Below, in pieces: positions 34,490 through 44,115 of a DNA stretch of 64,000 nt. The stretch is from Cryoendolithus antarcticus (Eukaryota > Ascomycota > Dothideomycetes > Cladosporiales > Cladosporiaceae), in the NCBI GenBank assembly GCA_002077065.1, contig NAJO01000020.1, positions 744,001 to 808,000 of the forward strand. The letters run 5' to 3'. Below the pieces are notes generated by a model. That model was not told where the DNA came from. It was given only the letters and a program-made list of their open reading frames with translations, and ran no database searches. The position numbers and the translations under genes are program-made. The first letter of the stretch is position 1; every line of letters begins with the position of its first letter.

Positions 34490-34756
34490 GGGGAACACTG
34501 TCAGGTCACACAACGCGCAAACCAGGGCTAGGCAAAGGTACAGTGAGTTGGAGTCTGGTGCCTAGATGCATGGGCACACATCGGATCTCAGTGGAGCACA
34601 TTTACTGGGTAGGGCTGATCTGGAATACTGCTGTAATGTCAAATTTCGCGCCATCACTGTTCGAAAGCTGCTACCCAAGCAGCATTGTTTCGGTATGCAG
34701 GTCTCAGATGGTCTATGATCGCAAGGTCCCACCGGGCGCACATTACCGCGCTATGC

Positions 34757-35943
34757 TTACGACTCAACCACCTTCTTCCCCACATACGACTTCTTGATCT
34801 CCTCGCAAACCGCAGCAGTAACTTCCTTCGTCCCCGCAGTGCCTCCTAGATCCCTCGTTACAACCTTGCTCTCACAAACATTCTCTACACACTCCAGTAA
34901 CCGGTCGGCCGCTTCCTCTTCGCCGAGCCACCGCAACATCTCTGCAGCAGTCCAGAAAGTACCGACCGGATTTGCAACACCCTTGCCCGTGATATCAAAG
35001 GCGGATCCGTGAATGGGTTCGAACATACTCGGATGTTCTCTCGTGGGGTCCAGATTCGACGTCGGTGCAATACCAATACTTCCTGCCAGGGCGGCCGCGA
35101 GATCAGAGAGGATATCAGCGTGCAGATTGGTGGCGACAATCGTGTCCAGCGAATTAGGCTGCAACACCATCCGGCAGGTCATAGCATCCACCAACATCTT
35201 CTCGACCTTCACGTCCGGGAAGTCTTTCGCCACGATACCCGCCACCTCATCCCACATCACCATGCCATTTCTCTGTGCGTTAGATTTCGTGACAACGGTG
35301 ATGTGCTTCCTCGGCCGCTTCTGTGCGGTCTCGAACGCGAACCGGATGAGACGCTCGACGCAGTGCCGCGTGAAGATGGAAACTTCTGTGGCAGTTTCCC
35401 AGGGGAGTCCACGATGAGAGCGGCCGCCTTGGCCAGCATACTCGCCTTCGGAGTTTTCGCGGATGATGACCCAATCCAGATCGCCGGTTTTGGCGTTGCG
35501 GAGAGGAGAGGTGGTACCGCGGAGGATTTTAGTCGGTCGGACGTTGGCATACTGTTGGAAGGGCTGTGAGACTTTGTTAGTAATGGTCTTGTGAGTGGAG
35601 AGTCCGCTAAATCGAAGCTGTCAACACATACCTGACATATTGCTAGCCTCAACCCCCATAGGGAGAGGTGATCGGGCACATCAGGCGCTCCTACGGCTCC
35701 AAAGAAGATAGCGTCGTGTTTCTTAAGGCTATCGAGACCGCCTTCGGGTATGTAGCTGCCAGTCTGCTTGTAGGTCTCGGAGCTCCAGTCATAGTCCTCG
35801 AATTCGATCTTATACGATCCAGACGCCTCGCTGAGGCATTTGAGCACTTCCACGCCAGCGCTGATGACTTCGGGTCCGATGCCATCGGCTGGGATGTTAG
35901 CTATTGAGTAGGTCTTGAGTTCTGAGACTGCGTGAGGAGACAT
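34757..35943 (-). CDS. Tartrate/D-malate dehydrogenase (isopropylmalate dehydrogenase family)
   Basis: NAD-dependent beta-hydroxyacid oxidative decarboxylase. Exons 35943-35632 and 35563-34757 flank a 68-nt intron (GTATGT..CTCACAG), giving 372 residues. Seen are the N-terminal IPADGIGPEVI, DAIFFGAVGAPDVPDH, the substrate-loop region RPTKILRGT, NSEGEYAGQGGR, VTKSNAQRNGMVMWDEV (catalytic Lys and Asp region), MLVDAMTCRMV, LHADILSDLAAALAGSIGIAPTSNL (metal-binding Asp residues) and FEPIHGSA. The pattern fits the tartrate dehydrogenase/D-malate decarboxylase subgroup rather than leucine-pathway LEU2. ATG at 35943 starts the conserved region. It shares a 264-bp divergent promoter with a Zn2Cys6 regulator. 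Confidence 0.88.
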
Positions 35944-36207
35944 CTTGAACAGTGCGACGAGAAAAAGAGAGTGAGTATGGCAGTAGCAGCAGACCGGCAA
36001 TACTCTAGAACATTACCTTCATCGTCATGCGGCTCATCAGCGAGCCTTATATCATCCCCACGCACAGTGAGCTAATGTGCAAAGCGAACACATGCCGCGC
36101 ATCGAGCATCGAATTCTTCCCCTCGTCCTCGGCGGTTGGCGCCTTCCGCCTGCCAACGTCGTTTCTGTGCACCTCACATTCGGACACACCTCGTCCGATG
36201 GACTGAC

Positions 36208-37373
36208 ATGACACCGAGTGCCAACATGCAGGCCATGGCAACGGAAGCTTTCGCGCAGCATCAACATAACGGTGGTAATGTGAGTGTGCATATGCCAATG
36301 CTTCTGACTGCAACGTGCTGACGAGAAGCTCCAGAATGGCACCGGTGAGCTGAACCCGCTTTCTTGCGAGGTGTGTAGACGGCGGAAGACGAAGGTGAGT
36401 CGGTGCGATGCTTCTCCTTGTCGTTATCCGACATGATCATGCTCCGGTGCAGTGGAGTCAAGGCGTCCACAGCAGCGGCATGCTGCTGTCGTGCAGCGTG
36501 TTACTGTCATCAACATGGACGGCCATCTTATGATCCACACCCCAAAGCACAAGCGAGGCTTGGAGAGTGCAGCACTCGTCTCGAGCGCTACCAACGATCG
36601 TAACACCCATCTTGCAAACAGTGGACTGACAGCGTGTGTAGTGCGACAGAAGACTGTATGCAAACATCCAGGTGATCTGATACCATCATCGGACTAATCC
36701 AAGCAGACCATCATGTACACATTGTATCGATGCCCGAGTAGACTGTCACTACCCCGAGGCACGGCAACGCGGACCTCAAGTAGGCTATTTATCGATCCTT
36801 GAAGGCCGATTGGTTGCTACAGAAGTGGCACTCTACCAGACACTGGCTCGACTTCACGGATCCGATGGCCTTCCCGGCCAGTCGAACGATGACTTGGCCA
36901 TCGCATTGCAGAAGAAATACGCAGATATGCCCTACTCAGCCAAGACCGCAGAGTGGAATCATCAGCCGCTCAATGGGGACCGAGCACTGTCACGATGGTG
37001 GCTAGATCGGCGGCAGATGTTCGAGAACCAGCAAGCAGCACCGACGCAGCACGAGAGCAACGAACGACCACGGCCAGCCAGCAAATCACGCAGTAGTGGC
37101 CATGGCGACATGGCAGCGCCAACTTGGACCTCCCCACCCGTGGCCGCATCACCGGATTCGCAGAAGCGTCGAGCACCCAGCCTCTCGTCCATACAGACTG
37201 TCGACACCGGCGAAGGAGGACTGCGCAACATGTACGGTGTATCCACATCCAACTCAGCACCAGTAGCACACATGTCGGGCTCGCCAGCTTTCAACGGCCG
37301 ACAGTCGATAAGCAACATTGATCCGGCTTTGGCTGCGCATCTAGGTCCCGAGCAGTCGAGGAAGTACTTTTAG
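36208..37373 (+). CDS. Short Zn2Cys6 transcription factor with a 14-nt exon
   Basis: Fungal zinc-cluster DNA-binding protein of about 270 residues. Four exons reconstruct an intact cluster: 36208-36279, 36335-36394, 36642-36655 (14 nt) and 36707-37373. The joined motif reads LSCEVCRRRKTK, then CDRRL, then PSCTHCIDARVDC, giving the canonical six cysteines. Introns are 55, 247 and 51 nt. A basic linker follows (HYPEARQRGPQVGYLSILE), then a coiled, Ser/Pro-rich C-terminus without the usual fungal TF middle domain. The short form may act as a local regulator. It is head-to-head with the tartrate/malate dehydrogenase gene, which makes that enzyme a candidate target by position only. Confidence 0.78.
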
Positions 37374-37702
37374 AGTGCGCACATCACGCGACCCAGTCTA
37401 TCGCTCACACTGGCGGAGTCGAGCTGAAGACACGCTTGACTGGGGCAAATTATGTAAAACGAGACTGATAGCTTCATGTCCATTGCAATCGCGGGGAACT
37501 GTGGGGATTCTGGCCGATGCGCGAGCAAGACTGACATCATCGTCGGATGGGCATTCGAGATTCCGATGGAGGCGAATCTCGAGACCTTCCGAGCATGAAC
37601 ATTGTTCTTCCCGTCAAACCCAGAATATATCGAAACACGCACCATCTATCACACTAGGACCCTCCATTTCCATCCGACAACTCCACTTCCGCACGACCCA
37701 CA
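37374..37702. other. Intergenic
   Basis: About 330 bp between the zinc-cluster gene and the CsbD-like gene. No supported feature. Confidence 0.4.
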
Positions 37703-38040
37703 ATGTCCTCCGACTCCAGCTCCCAGCAGCCCTCTCTGATCGGCGGCCACGCTCAGTACGTCAAGGGCGCTGCAGAGGTATGTCGCTTTCTAACCTCATC
37801 CCAACGACTCACTCTAACCAACTCTGCCCAAAACAGTCCGTCATCGGATCCGTAACAGGCGCCACTGCCTGGAAGTCATCCGCGGAGACCGACAAGAACG
37901 CAGGCATCGAGGCCATGAAGTCCGCGTCTGCGAACAGAGATCCGGCAAAGGATGGGTACGGCAAAGTCGAGGAACTGGCAGGCAGGGTTGCAGGTTGTGA
38001 GGGCATGGAGAAGGAGGGAGCAGTGAGTAAGGAGACGTGA
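37703..38040 (+). CDS. CsbD-like/Hmp1-type small stress protein
   Basis: Two exons (37703-37777 and 37837-38040; 59-nt intron GTATGT..AACAG) give a 92-residue hydrophilic protein. The segment GGHAQYVKGAAESVIGSVTGATAW, the dispersed Lys/Glu/Ala helices and the late GKVEELAGRVAGCEGMEKEG match the CsbD-like fold. In fungi such proteins are often named after Ustilago Hmp1, a mismatched-base-pair and cruciform-DNA recognition protein; bacterial CsbD is a general stress protein. The high charge and lack of hydrophobic core suggest a flexible cytosolic or nuclear protein. The precise role is not known. Confidence 0.8.
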
Positions 38041-38645
38041 GGGAGCTGGTCTTTCGCTCCTCCCGAGGTGTTGACTGCCGGTCTAACTCTCCGGATCCGC
38101 TTAGCGTAGCGGCTGCAGCGGTGTTAGACGAGTGAGGAACTTTATCGATCGAGGCTCGCAGGGCATGCAAATTAGACAGCGCTTGAAAGTCTACAACCGC
38201 TTCTCCCAAAGTCCGAACCCAGACTACTGCTCCTATCGGCTCGCCCACGACAGTGAGAAGTCAAGTTGCGGTGTTTATGAGACCCTCGAGTGCAGGACGA
38301 AGACATCGGACAATTTCTCTGTCTCTCAGTGACATCAAGCAGAAGTTCACTACCGCAGGTCTGCTTCCAGCAGCATTGGAAAATATCCAGACTCGCGGAG
38401 AAGCAAAGGTATCACAATAGTACATGAAGTCCAGGTCTATCTTATCGTACAAAGTTCTCACGCTCTCGGGCGTCTTTTCGGTACCCAGATGTTCAAATGC
38501 AGTCAGCAAATCCAACGCCGTAGGATCTATGTTATGTCCTAGTGTGCGCCTGCTTTTCCATTATGCCTCGCAAGACGCCTGAGGATGCCCCCTGGACTCT
38601 TGAGTCCCGTGTGTATCACTTAAACCTCCGCCCCCTGCGGTCGTG
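38041..38645. other. Intergenic between convergent genes, with an orphan ORF
   Basis: 605 bp between the CsbD-like gene and the coiled-coil gene. A minus-strand open frame (38515-38261) encodes a protein-like stretch (LLTAFEHLGTEKTPESVRTLYDKIDLDF read in pieces) but lacks an ATG before it and meets a stop just upstream. It may be a gene relic or chance. Confidence 0.3.
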
Positions 38646-41414
38646 CTATTCTCGCTCTGCTCTCAGCGACTCGATCGCTGCGAGACGTGCCTGTACACGT
38701 GCAACGACGTCTTGGGCCTCACCCTCGGCTTCTCGAACCGCAATCTCGAGTTCGCGGACTCTCCCCTCGAGACCGCGCATGTCCGATTTCTCACTTAGGC
38801 CGGCTTGATCAACCCCAAGCCTAGGTGATTTTTTGATGAGAGGGCTTGTCGTTTGCGGAGAAGGCGTAGGTGCGGCCAGTCGTTGAAGCCGATGCGAGGC
38901 CGCCTCATCAATACGGCGAGTCTCGGTTTCGTGAACCGCAAGCTTGATTTCCGAGAATTGCTGCGCAGTCAAGAGCTCGTCCTCCAGGGCGTGTAAACGT
39001 GATTGCGTCTTGCCGATCGCGCTTGTGGAGGTTAACTGCTCGGCTTCGCCGGCTTCGATAGCAGCTTGTAAGGGTGAGGCATGCGCAGGGGCGAGGTCTT
39101 CGTCTTTGAGAAGAGTCCGCAGACCTTGGGTTTCTTGCGCGGCGCGATCGAGATCCATCTTCACGCCACCTAGACCGCGCTCGTACTGCCACTTGGACTC
39201 CAGCGCGTCCTCAGTCCGCTTGCGCAGCGACGTGACCTCCTCCTTCAGGTACGAGACCTCGCGTCTATAATGACTCCTCTTCGGCGCCGAAATCCTCACG
39301 CCCTTCCCTGCCGGCAGTTGTGCGGCAGCCAGCTTCTTGATCGCCCTCTCATGATCGCGCTGCTGCTTCTCATACCGATTGATCAGCAGCTTCAGCGCCT
39401 TATGCAGTGCATCCCGCTGGTCCTCAATCTCCTTCTGAGCCTCAAGACCAAGCGGCCCAGCCGAGTGCACCCCACCAGCACTGACAGAACCAGAGCGCGC
39501 CTTACCGCCCTCGCGGTCCTTGATAGAGCCTGAGCGGGTGAGAGAGCCTCCGCGTTTACTACCACTGCGGGCCAGGGATCCGGAGCGATTAAGGCCGAAT
39601 CCTGTAGGGGAAGAGGCGAAGTCGGAAGACTCTTCCGCGATACTGGGAAAGGATGTTGAGAGGCCAATGCTTCTTTGAGACTCGTGGGTCTCGCGAAGGG
39701 CGTGGAGTTCCTGCTGTAGGCGTGTGTTCTCATACATCAGTGCTTGCGTGTCTGCTGCCTCTGCTTCGAGACCTTCGACGCGGCTCTTCAGCTGCGGCAC
39801 GAGCTCATCTCGTAAGTTGTCGCGCTCATTGCGGTGTTGCTCCAGCTCGTCGCGAGTGGCGCTGTACAGATCCTCAATGCCATTTCGAGCTTCCTTCTCT
39901 TGCCCAAGACGTCTCTTAGTCTCGTCTAGCGTGGACTCGAGATCACCAAGCCGGTTGTCCGTGTACGAGCGCTCTTCATCGTGCAGCGATCGCTCGTGAA
40001 GCCGCTCTTCCAGGCTCTGCGCGTACTGTTCTACCTCTCTCCTTCGCATACTTTCGGCTTGCAGTCTTTGAGCGCTCTCAGCTTGCATCACGGCCTTGTC
40101 TTGCTCTGCTTTCCGTCGTAGTCGCTCAAGCGATTCGATCTTTGCCTCTGGGTCAGCAACTGGGTACTTGGTCGAGCTTGTACCGGAGTCCGAGAAGTAA
40201 TCACTAGTCCTACGTCCCTGATCCGGCAGACTCGGCATCTCCAACTTCAGCCGCTCCAGTTCATCCTCCAGCTCCATCTCCCTCCTTATCGAATTCGCCA
40301 GCTCCTCACTGATGTGCGTAAGCTCCTGCTCCAGCTCTTGCACCCGTTCCTGCATATCTGCAGCGCCGTGCATACTCGGCGTTCCAAGACGACCATAGTC
40401 CGCTGAACCGCGAACATTCGCCTTTGGTACGTCCAGCGCAGGTGGCGTGAGCCTTGCGGAGCCATTCTGGTGGTCCATGAGTGAAGGCCTTCTCAGGTGA
40501 GGCGAGGGCGCAGGCGAGAGCGAGCGTTCTGAGAATGTCGTGGTAGGTGACTCGGTCCCGCTCTTCTGTGGCGAAGACTTCCAGCCGAATAACGCTCCCA
40601 GGCCTTTTTGCGTGTTTGACACTGACTTCTGATGTTGCTGGGAATTTCGCGACCCTATGGACTCTTCGAAATGTTCGCTGTGGATGCCGTTGTAGTTCAA
40701 TGTCATAGACGGCGCTTGCTGGTGATTTCCCATCGACTGCGGCCGAGCTGAATACTGAGAGCCGGAGCTCAGACTTGAGATCGACTGCTTTGGCGCATGT
40801 GATGTGGTCTGCTCTTCAGCATACTTCGCGTGTACAGGTATGCTGGAGCGCCGCAAAATGCGCTGTGGTGATGCAGGCTCTCCGCTGTCCAGCATGCGGG
40901 AGTCTATCGACACACCCCGAGAGTGTGCTTTGGCAGGGAACGAGGACCGATGCAGCGAACCCCTCTTGGACCCAATCGTATCCGGCGGCGACGGCACGCC
41001 TGACACTCCACCCGAGTACAACGGCAGCTCACTATCCAAGCTAAGCGGTCTTGAGATCGGCTCGGTAAGCCGCGGTGAAGACTGCTCGACAGCCGAAAAA
41101 GAGATCGGACGCGGCGAATTGAGGAATGCAGCGGGATGCCGATGGGTCGGTATACTCGCGGCCTGCGACCGGAATGCGGAGAATGAAGGGACTGTGATGT
41201 TCGCGAGTGACGACTGTTTCCTGACCGCGCTGAGGGGCTGTACGCGATGGGAAGCCAAAGGGAGGGTCTGGTGCTGCGGTAGCTGGTCGTGCTGCTGGTG
41301 ATCGTCGTCGAGGTAGTAGGCGTCAGCAGCGGTAGAGGAGTCGGTGGGGGTGAGGTCGTCGGCGGTGTAGGTGTAGTAGTCGTCTGCGAGAGACGAGGAG
41401 GTAGAGTGGACCAT
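38646..41414 (-). CDS. Large coiled-coil protein, function unknown
   Basis: Intronless 922-residue protein. The first ~340 residues are disordered and Ser/Pro/Gln-rich, with many SP/TP sites (candidate kinase targets). Residues ~345-600 and ~680-920 form long heptad-rich coiled coils (VQELEQELTHISEELANSIRREMELEDELERL; LLINRYEKQQRDHERAIKKLA). A Ser/Arg/Gly spacer with repeated RSGS elements separates the two. The layout resembles filamentous-ascomycete scaffold or cell-polarity proteins, but I do not recognise a named family with confidence. ATG at 41414 is first in frame. The two coiled coils suggest a dimeric cytoskeletal or septal scaffold; this is inference. Confidence 0.85.
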   Translation of the reverse strand: MVHSTSSSLADDYYTYTADDLTPTDSSTAADAYYLDDDHQQHDQLPQHQTLPLASHRVQPLSAVRKQSSLANITVPSFSAFRSQAASIPTHRHPAAFLNSPRPISFSAVEQSSPRLTEPISRPLSLDSELPLYSGGVSGVPSPPDTIGSKRGSLHRSSFPAKAHSRGVSIDSRMLDSGEPASPQRILRRSSIPVHAKYAEEQTTSHAPKQSISSLSSGSQYSARPQSMGNHQQAPSMTLNYNGIHSEHFEESIGSRNSQQHQKSVSNTQKGLGALFGWKSSPQKSGTESPTTTFSERSLSPAPSPHLRRPSLMDHQNGSARLTPPALDVPKANVRGSADYGRLGTPSMHGAADMQERVQELEQELTHISEELANSIRREMELEDELERLKLEMPSLPDQGRRTSDYFSDSGTSSTKYPVADPEAKIESLERLRRKAEQDKAVMQAESAQRLQAESMRRREVEQYAQSLEERLHERSLHDEERSYTDNRLGDLESTLDETKRRLGQEKEARNGIEDLYSATRDELEQHRNERDNLRDELVPQLKSRVEGLEAEAADTQALMYENTRLQQELHALRETHESQRSIGLSTSFPSIAEESSDFASSPTGFGLNRSGSLARSGSKRGGSLTRSGSIKDREGGKARSGSVSAGGVHSAGPLGLEAQKEIEDQRDALHKALKLLINRYEKQQRDHERAIKKLAAAQLPAGKGVRISAPKRSHYRREVSYLKEEVTSLRKRTEDALESKWQYERGLGGVKMDLDRAAQETQGLRTLLKDEDLAPAHASPLQAAIEAGEAEQLTSTSAIGKTQSRLHALEDELLTAQQFSEIKLAVHETETRRIDEAASHRLQRLAAPTPSPQTTSPLIKKSPRLGVDQAGLSEKSDMRGLEGRVRELEIAVREAEGEAQDVVARVQARLAAIESLRAERE

Positions 41415-42613
41415 CGGGCGATGAGGTGAGGTGAGATGGCTAGCAAGTCGGGTAGATACGACAGTAGCACGTGAGAAACTCCTAGCAGCAACGGCGTGGT
41501 GGAAAGTCTCTCGCGAGAGCCACTACCGTACGCGCCTGTGTACTTCGAGCCAGTCAGTGGTGAGGGTCGCCTATCGTCTGCAACGCTACGTCGCGTCCAA
41601 CGCGACAGCAGGAGATATCGCTAGACTTGGAGCATTCGCTGTGCTCCCTTCGCTTGCGCGACTGGCACCACACGCGCGGCTTCACAGCAGACCGGCATAT
41701 GACTTGGTCTCTGCAGAGGGTGCGAAGTCCAGAAGCGGTAAGATGGACGACCGCTAGCCGGCGCCAGTTGGCGCAATTTGGCGCACAACGCTCGGGCGCT
41801 GTCTCTGGAGACTTGAGCCAGTGCTTGTAGGGGATTGGATGGCGTGTGCGCGATGCGAGCTGACTCGCGTTGGTGTTGTCGGTGAGGGGGCGGACGGTGC
41901 AACTGGATAGAGCGGAAGTGTCGCGGTAATGACAGGCTGGAGGCTAGGAGAGGATGAGGTCTACACTGGCCAGTCACCTGGTGCAGCACTCTACGTGTTT
42001 AATGTATGCGCTTGGGGGAAACAATGGCGTGGACTGCTGCAGCCAGTAGGGAGTCGGCAGCGATCCGACGGGAGGCGCCTGCAAGGACCCGGCAAATCAA
42101 CTGGCTATGCGCATGCCAAACTACACTGTCCGAACAACTCCATCATCTGATTCCCTTGCCACACAGCATTGTTGCCCCCATCGCAGATAGCAGATACACA
42201 TTACCATGGTCATTGTTGTGCCCTCCCACCGCCACAGCTTGCATCGCGCAGGGACACACGCGCAGGGGCATGCACACAAGAGGGACTGTGGGGAAGACGA
42301 TCCACCATTGACAGCTCCCTCGATCAGGCTTTCCTGGGCAAAAAAGACATGTTCACTTTACGCCTCAGGCAGGCGAACAGGCTGGACGGAGAGCTACCTG
42401 CGACAATGTCCAAGTCTCGCTAACGACATGAGTGAGTACACAGTGCTTCGCGATCGCATTTCGATGGCCGAGGTCAACCACTGCGTAGATCCCTACGTCA
42501 CACTCTCTCGAAGCCGCACGCAAGACGGCAGTCAAAAGAACCACAATAGTGAGTCTATCTCTACGCGTATCTTCAACTTTCTACTTTCCCATCTTTCTCA
42601 AACTGTATTCACA
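41415..42613. other. Intergenic, 1.2 kb divergent promoter region
   Basis: Between the coiled-coil gene (minus) and the aldo-keto reductase gene (plus). The AKR frame is open upstream to 42206 but that part has no family resemblance. Overlapping short ORFs on both strands are not supported. Confidence 0.4.
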
Positions 42614-43733
42614 ATGCTCTCCCGCGCCTCCTCCCGCGTTGCCCACATGTCCTCTCACCTTCCTTCCACCTCGCGCCTGGCGTCCACATACGCAGGTACA
42701 ACCCACAGCCTCAATGCCGGCGCACCCATCCCAGCCCTTGGCTTCGGCACCTGGCAAGACAAAGACGCACAGGAGCCCGCCGTGCTCGCAGCTTTGAAAG
42801 CTGGCTATCGACATATCGATACCGCAGCGATCTACGGCACTGAGCCCGCCGTAGGCTCTGCCATCAAAAAGTCCGGCGTTCCACGAGAAGAGATCTACCT
42901 CGTTACCAAGCTATGGAACAACTCGCACCACCCTGAGGATGTCGAGAAGGCTCTCGATAAGAGTCTAGCGGACTTGGGCACGGATTATGTGGACCTGTAT
43001 CTCATGCACTGGCCGAGTCCGTTTGCGAGAGGAAGCTCCATGTTTCCCAAGGACAAGGACGGGAAGGTGAAGGTTGGAGAGAGCGATTACGTGGAGACTT
43101 ATAAGGCCATGGAGGCTGTGCATAAGAAGGGCAAGGCAAGGGCGATTGGAATCTCGAATTTCAGTCAGAAGGAAGTGGAGAGGCTGCTGAAGGAGACGAG
43201 TGTGGTGAGTTTGAGGCTGGAATTCTCCAGTACTGAAAATTGTCGTGCTGATATAGGTTAGGTCCCGGCTGCGCACCAGCTAGAGTGCCATCCCTACCTA
43301 CAACAAGCTGGCTTCCAGGCGTTCCATGACAAGCACGGCATTCATGTCACGCAGTACTCGCCTTTCGTGCGTCCACTCCCAAAGCTCCACTCACTGCACC
43401 CAAGCTAACACAATCCAGGGCAACCAAAACACAATCTACTCCTCAGGCCAGAACATGCCGAAGCTGATCGACGACCCAGTCCTCGCAGAAATCGGCCAAA
43501 AGTACGGAAAGAGCGGAGCACAAACAGCACTGGCCTGGGGCATCGCTCACGGCCGCTCCGTGATCCCCAAGAGCAAGACCGAGAGCCGAATCATCGACAA
43601 TCTGGGGGGCGACTTCAAGCTGGAGAAGGCGGATGTGGAGAAGATTGACGCGCTGGACAAGAAGATCAGATTCAATGATCCGAGTGACAACTTTGGGTGG
43701 AAGTTTTATGAGGGTTTGGATGGGAAGCAGTGA
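42614..43733 (+). CDS. NAD(P)H-dependent aldo-keto reductase
   Basis: Monomeric (beta/alpha)8 carbonyl reductase. Three exons (42614-43204, 43262-43366, 43419-43733) with introns of 57 and 52 nt give 336 residues. The tetrad is visible: Asp and Tyr in GYRHIDTAAIYGTE, Lys in LVTKLWN, His in DLYLMHWPSP. Cofactor-binding segments are AIGISNFSQKE, HQLECHPYLQQ and SVIPKSKTESRI. The first ~25 residues are Ser/Arg-rich and could be a mitochondrial presequence; the Met at residue 12 would give a cytosolic form. Similar fungal enzymes reduce xylose, glyceraldehyde or other aldehydes; the substrate cannot be chosen here. Confidence 0.9.
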
Positions 43734-44115
43734 ACTAGTCGGTTGCTGTGGCTGTAGTGGGCCATGCTCGTACCATGCGTGTCGTGAGTGCTGCGAAGGG
43801 CCTTGCTACGGCGACGAGGAAGGGCTTCATGACGGAGGGTCATCGGCAGCGACCTGTGATTCTCGGGCGGACGTACATCACTGGTTCTATGATCAAGGTG
43901 GCTCCGAAACATGCTCTCACGACGGTTATCTTCAGCGAGAGGCAGTCCAGATCTAGGGATGAGCGAAGGTGGTTCCCTTGGAGATGCGCGAAGAAACAAT
44001 ATAGGATACACGCATTCGTAAAGTTCCACAGCTGTGCCTACCCCAAATCTAAAAGTGAAGTGTGAAGAAAAGGGACGCATCAACGTCTATTGCAGCTGAT
44101 CTAGAACGCGTGTAT
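43734..44115. other. Intergenic between convergent genes
   Basis: 382 bp between the AKR and wall-protein 3' ends. It contains CTATTGCAGCTG near 44087, which equals the core of the dispersed repeat and could be a truncated sixth copy. No gene is supported. Confidence 0.35.

Noticed and set aside
42206..42613. N-terminal extension of the aldo-keto reductase
   Set aside because: The frame is open but uses a low-complexity, non-homologous sequence; the ATG at 42614 precedes the family N-terminus.
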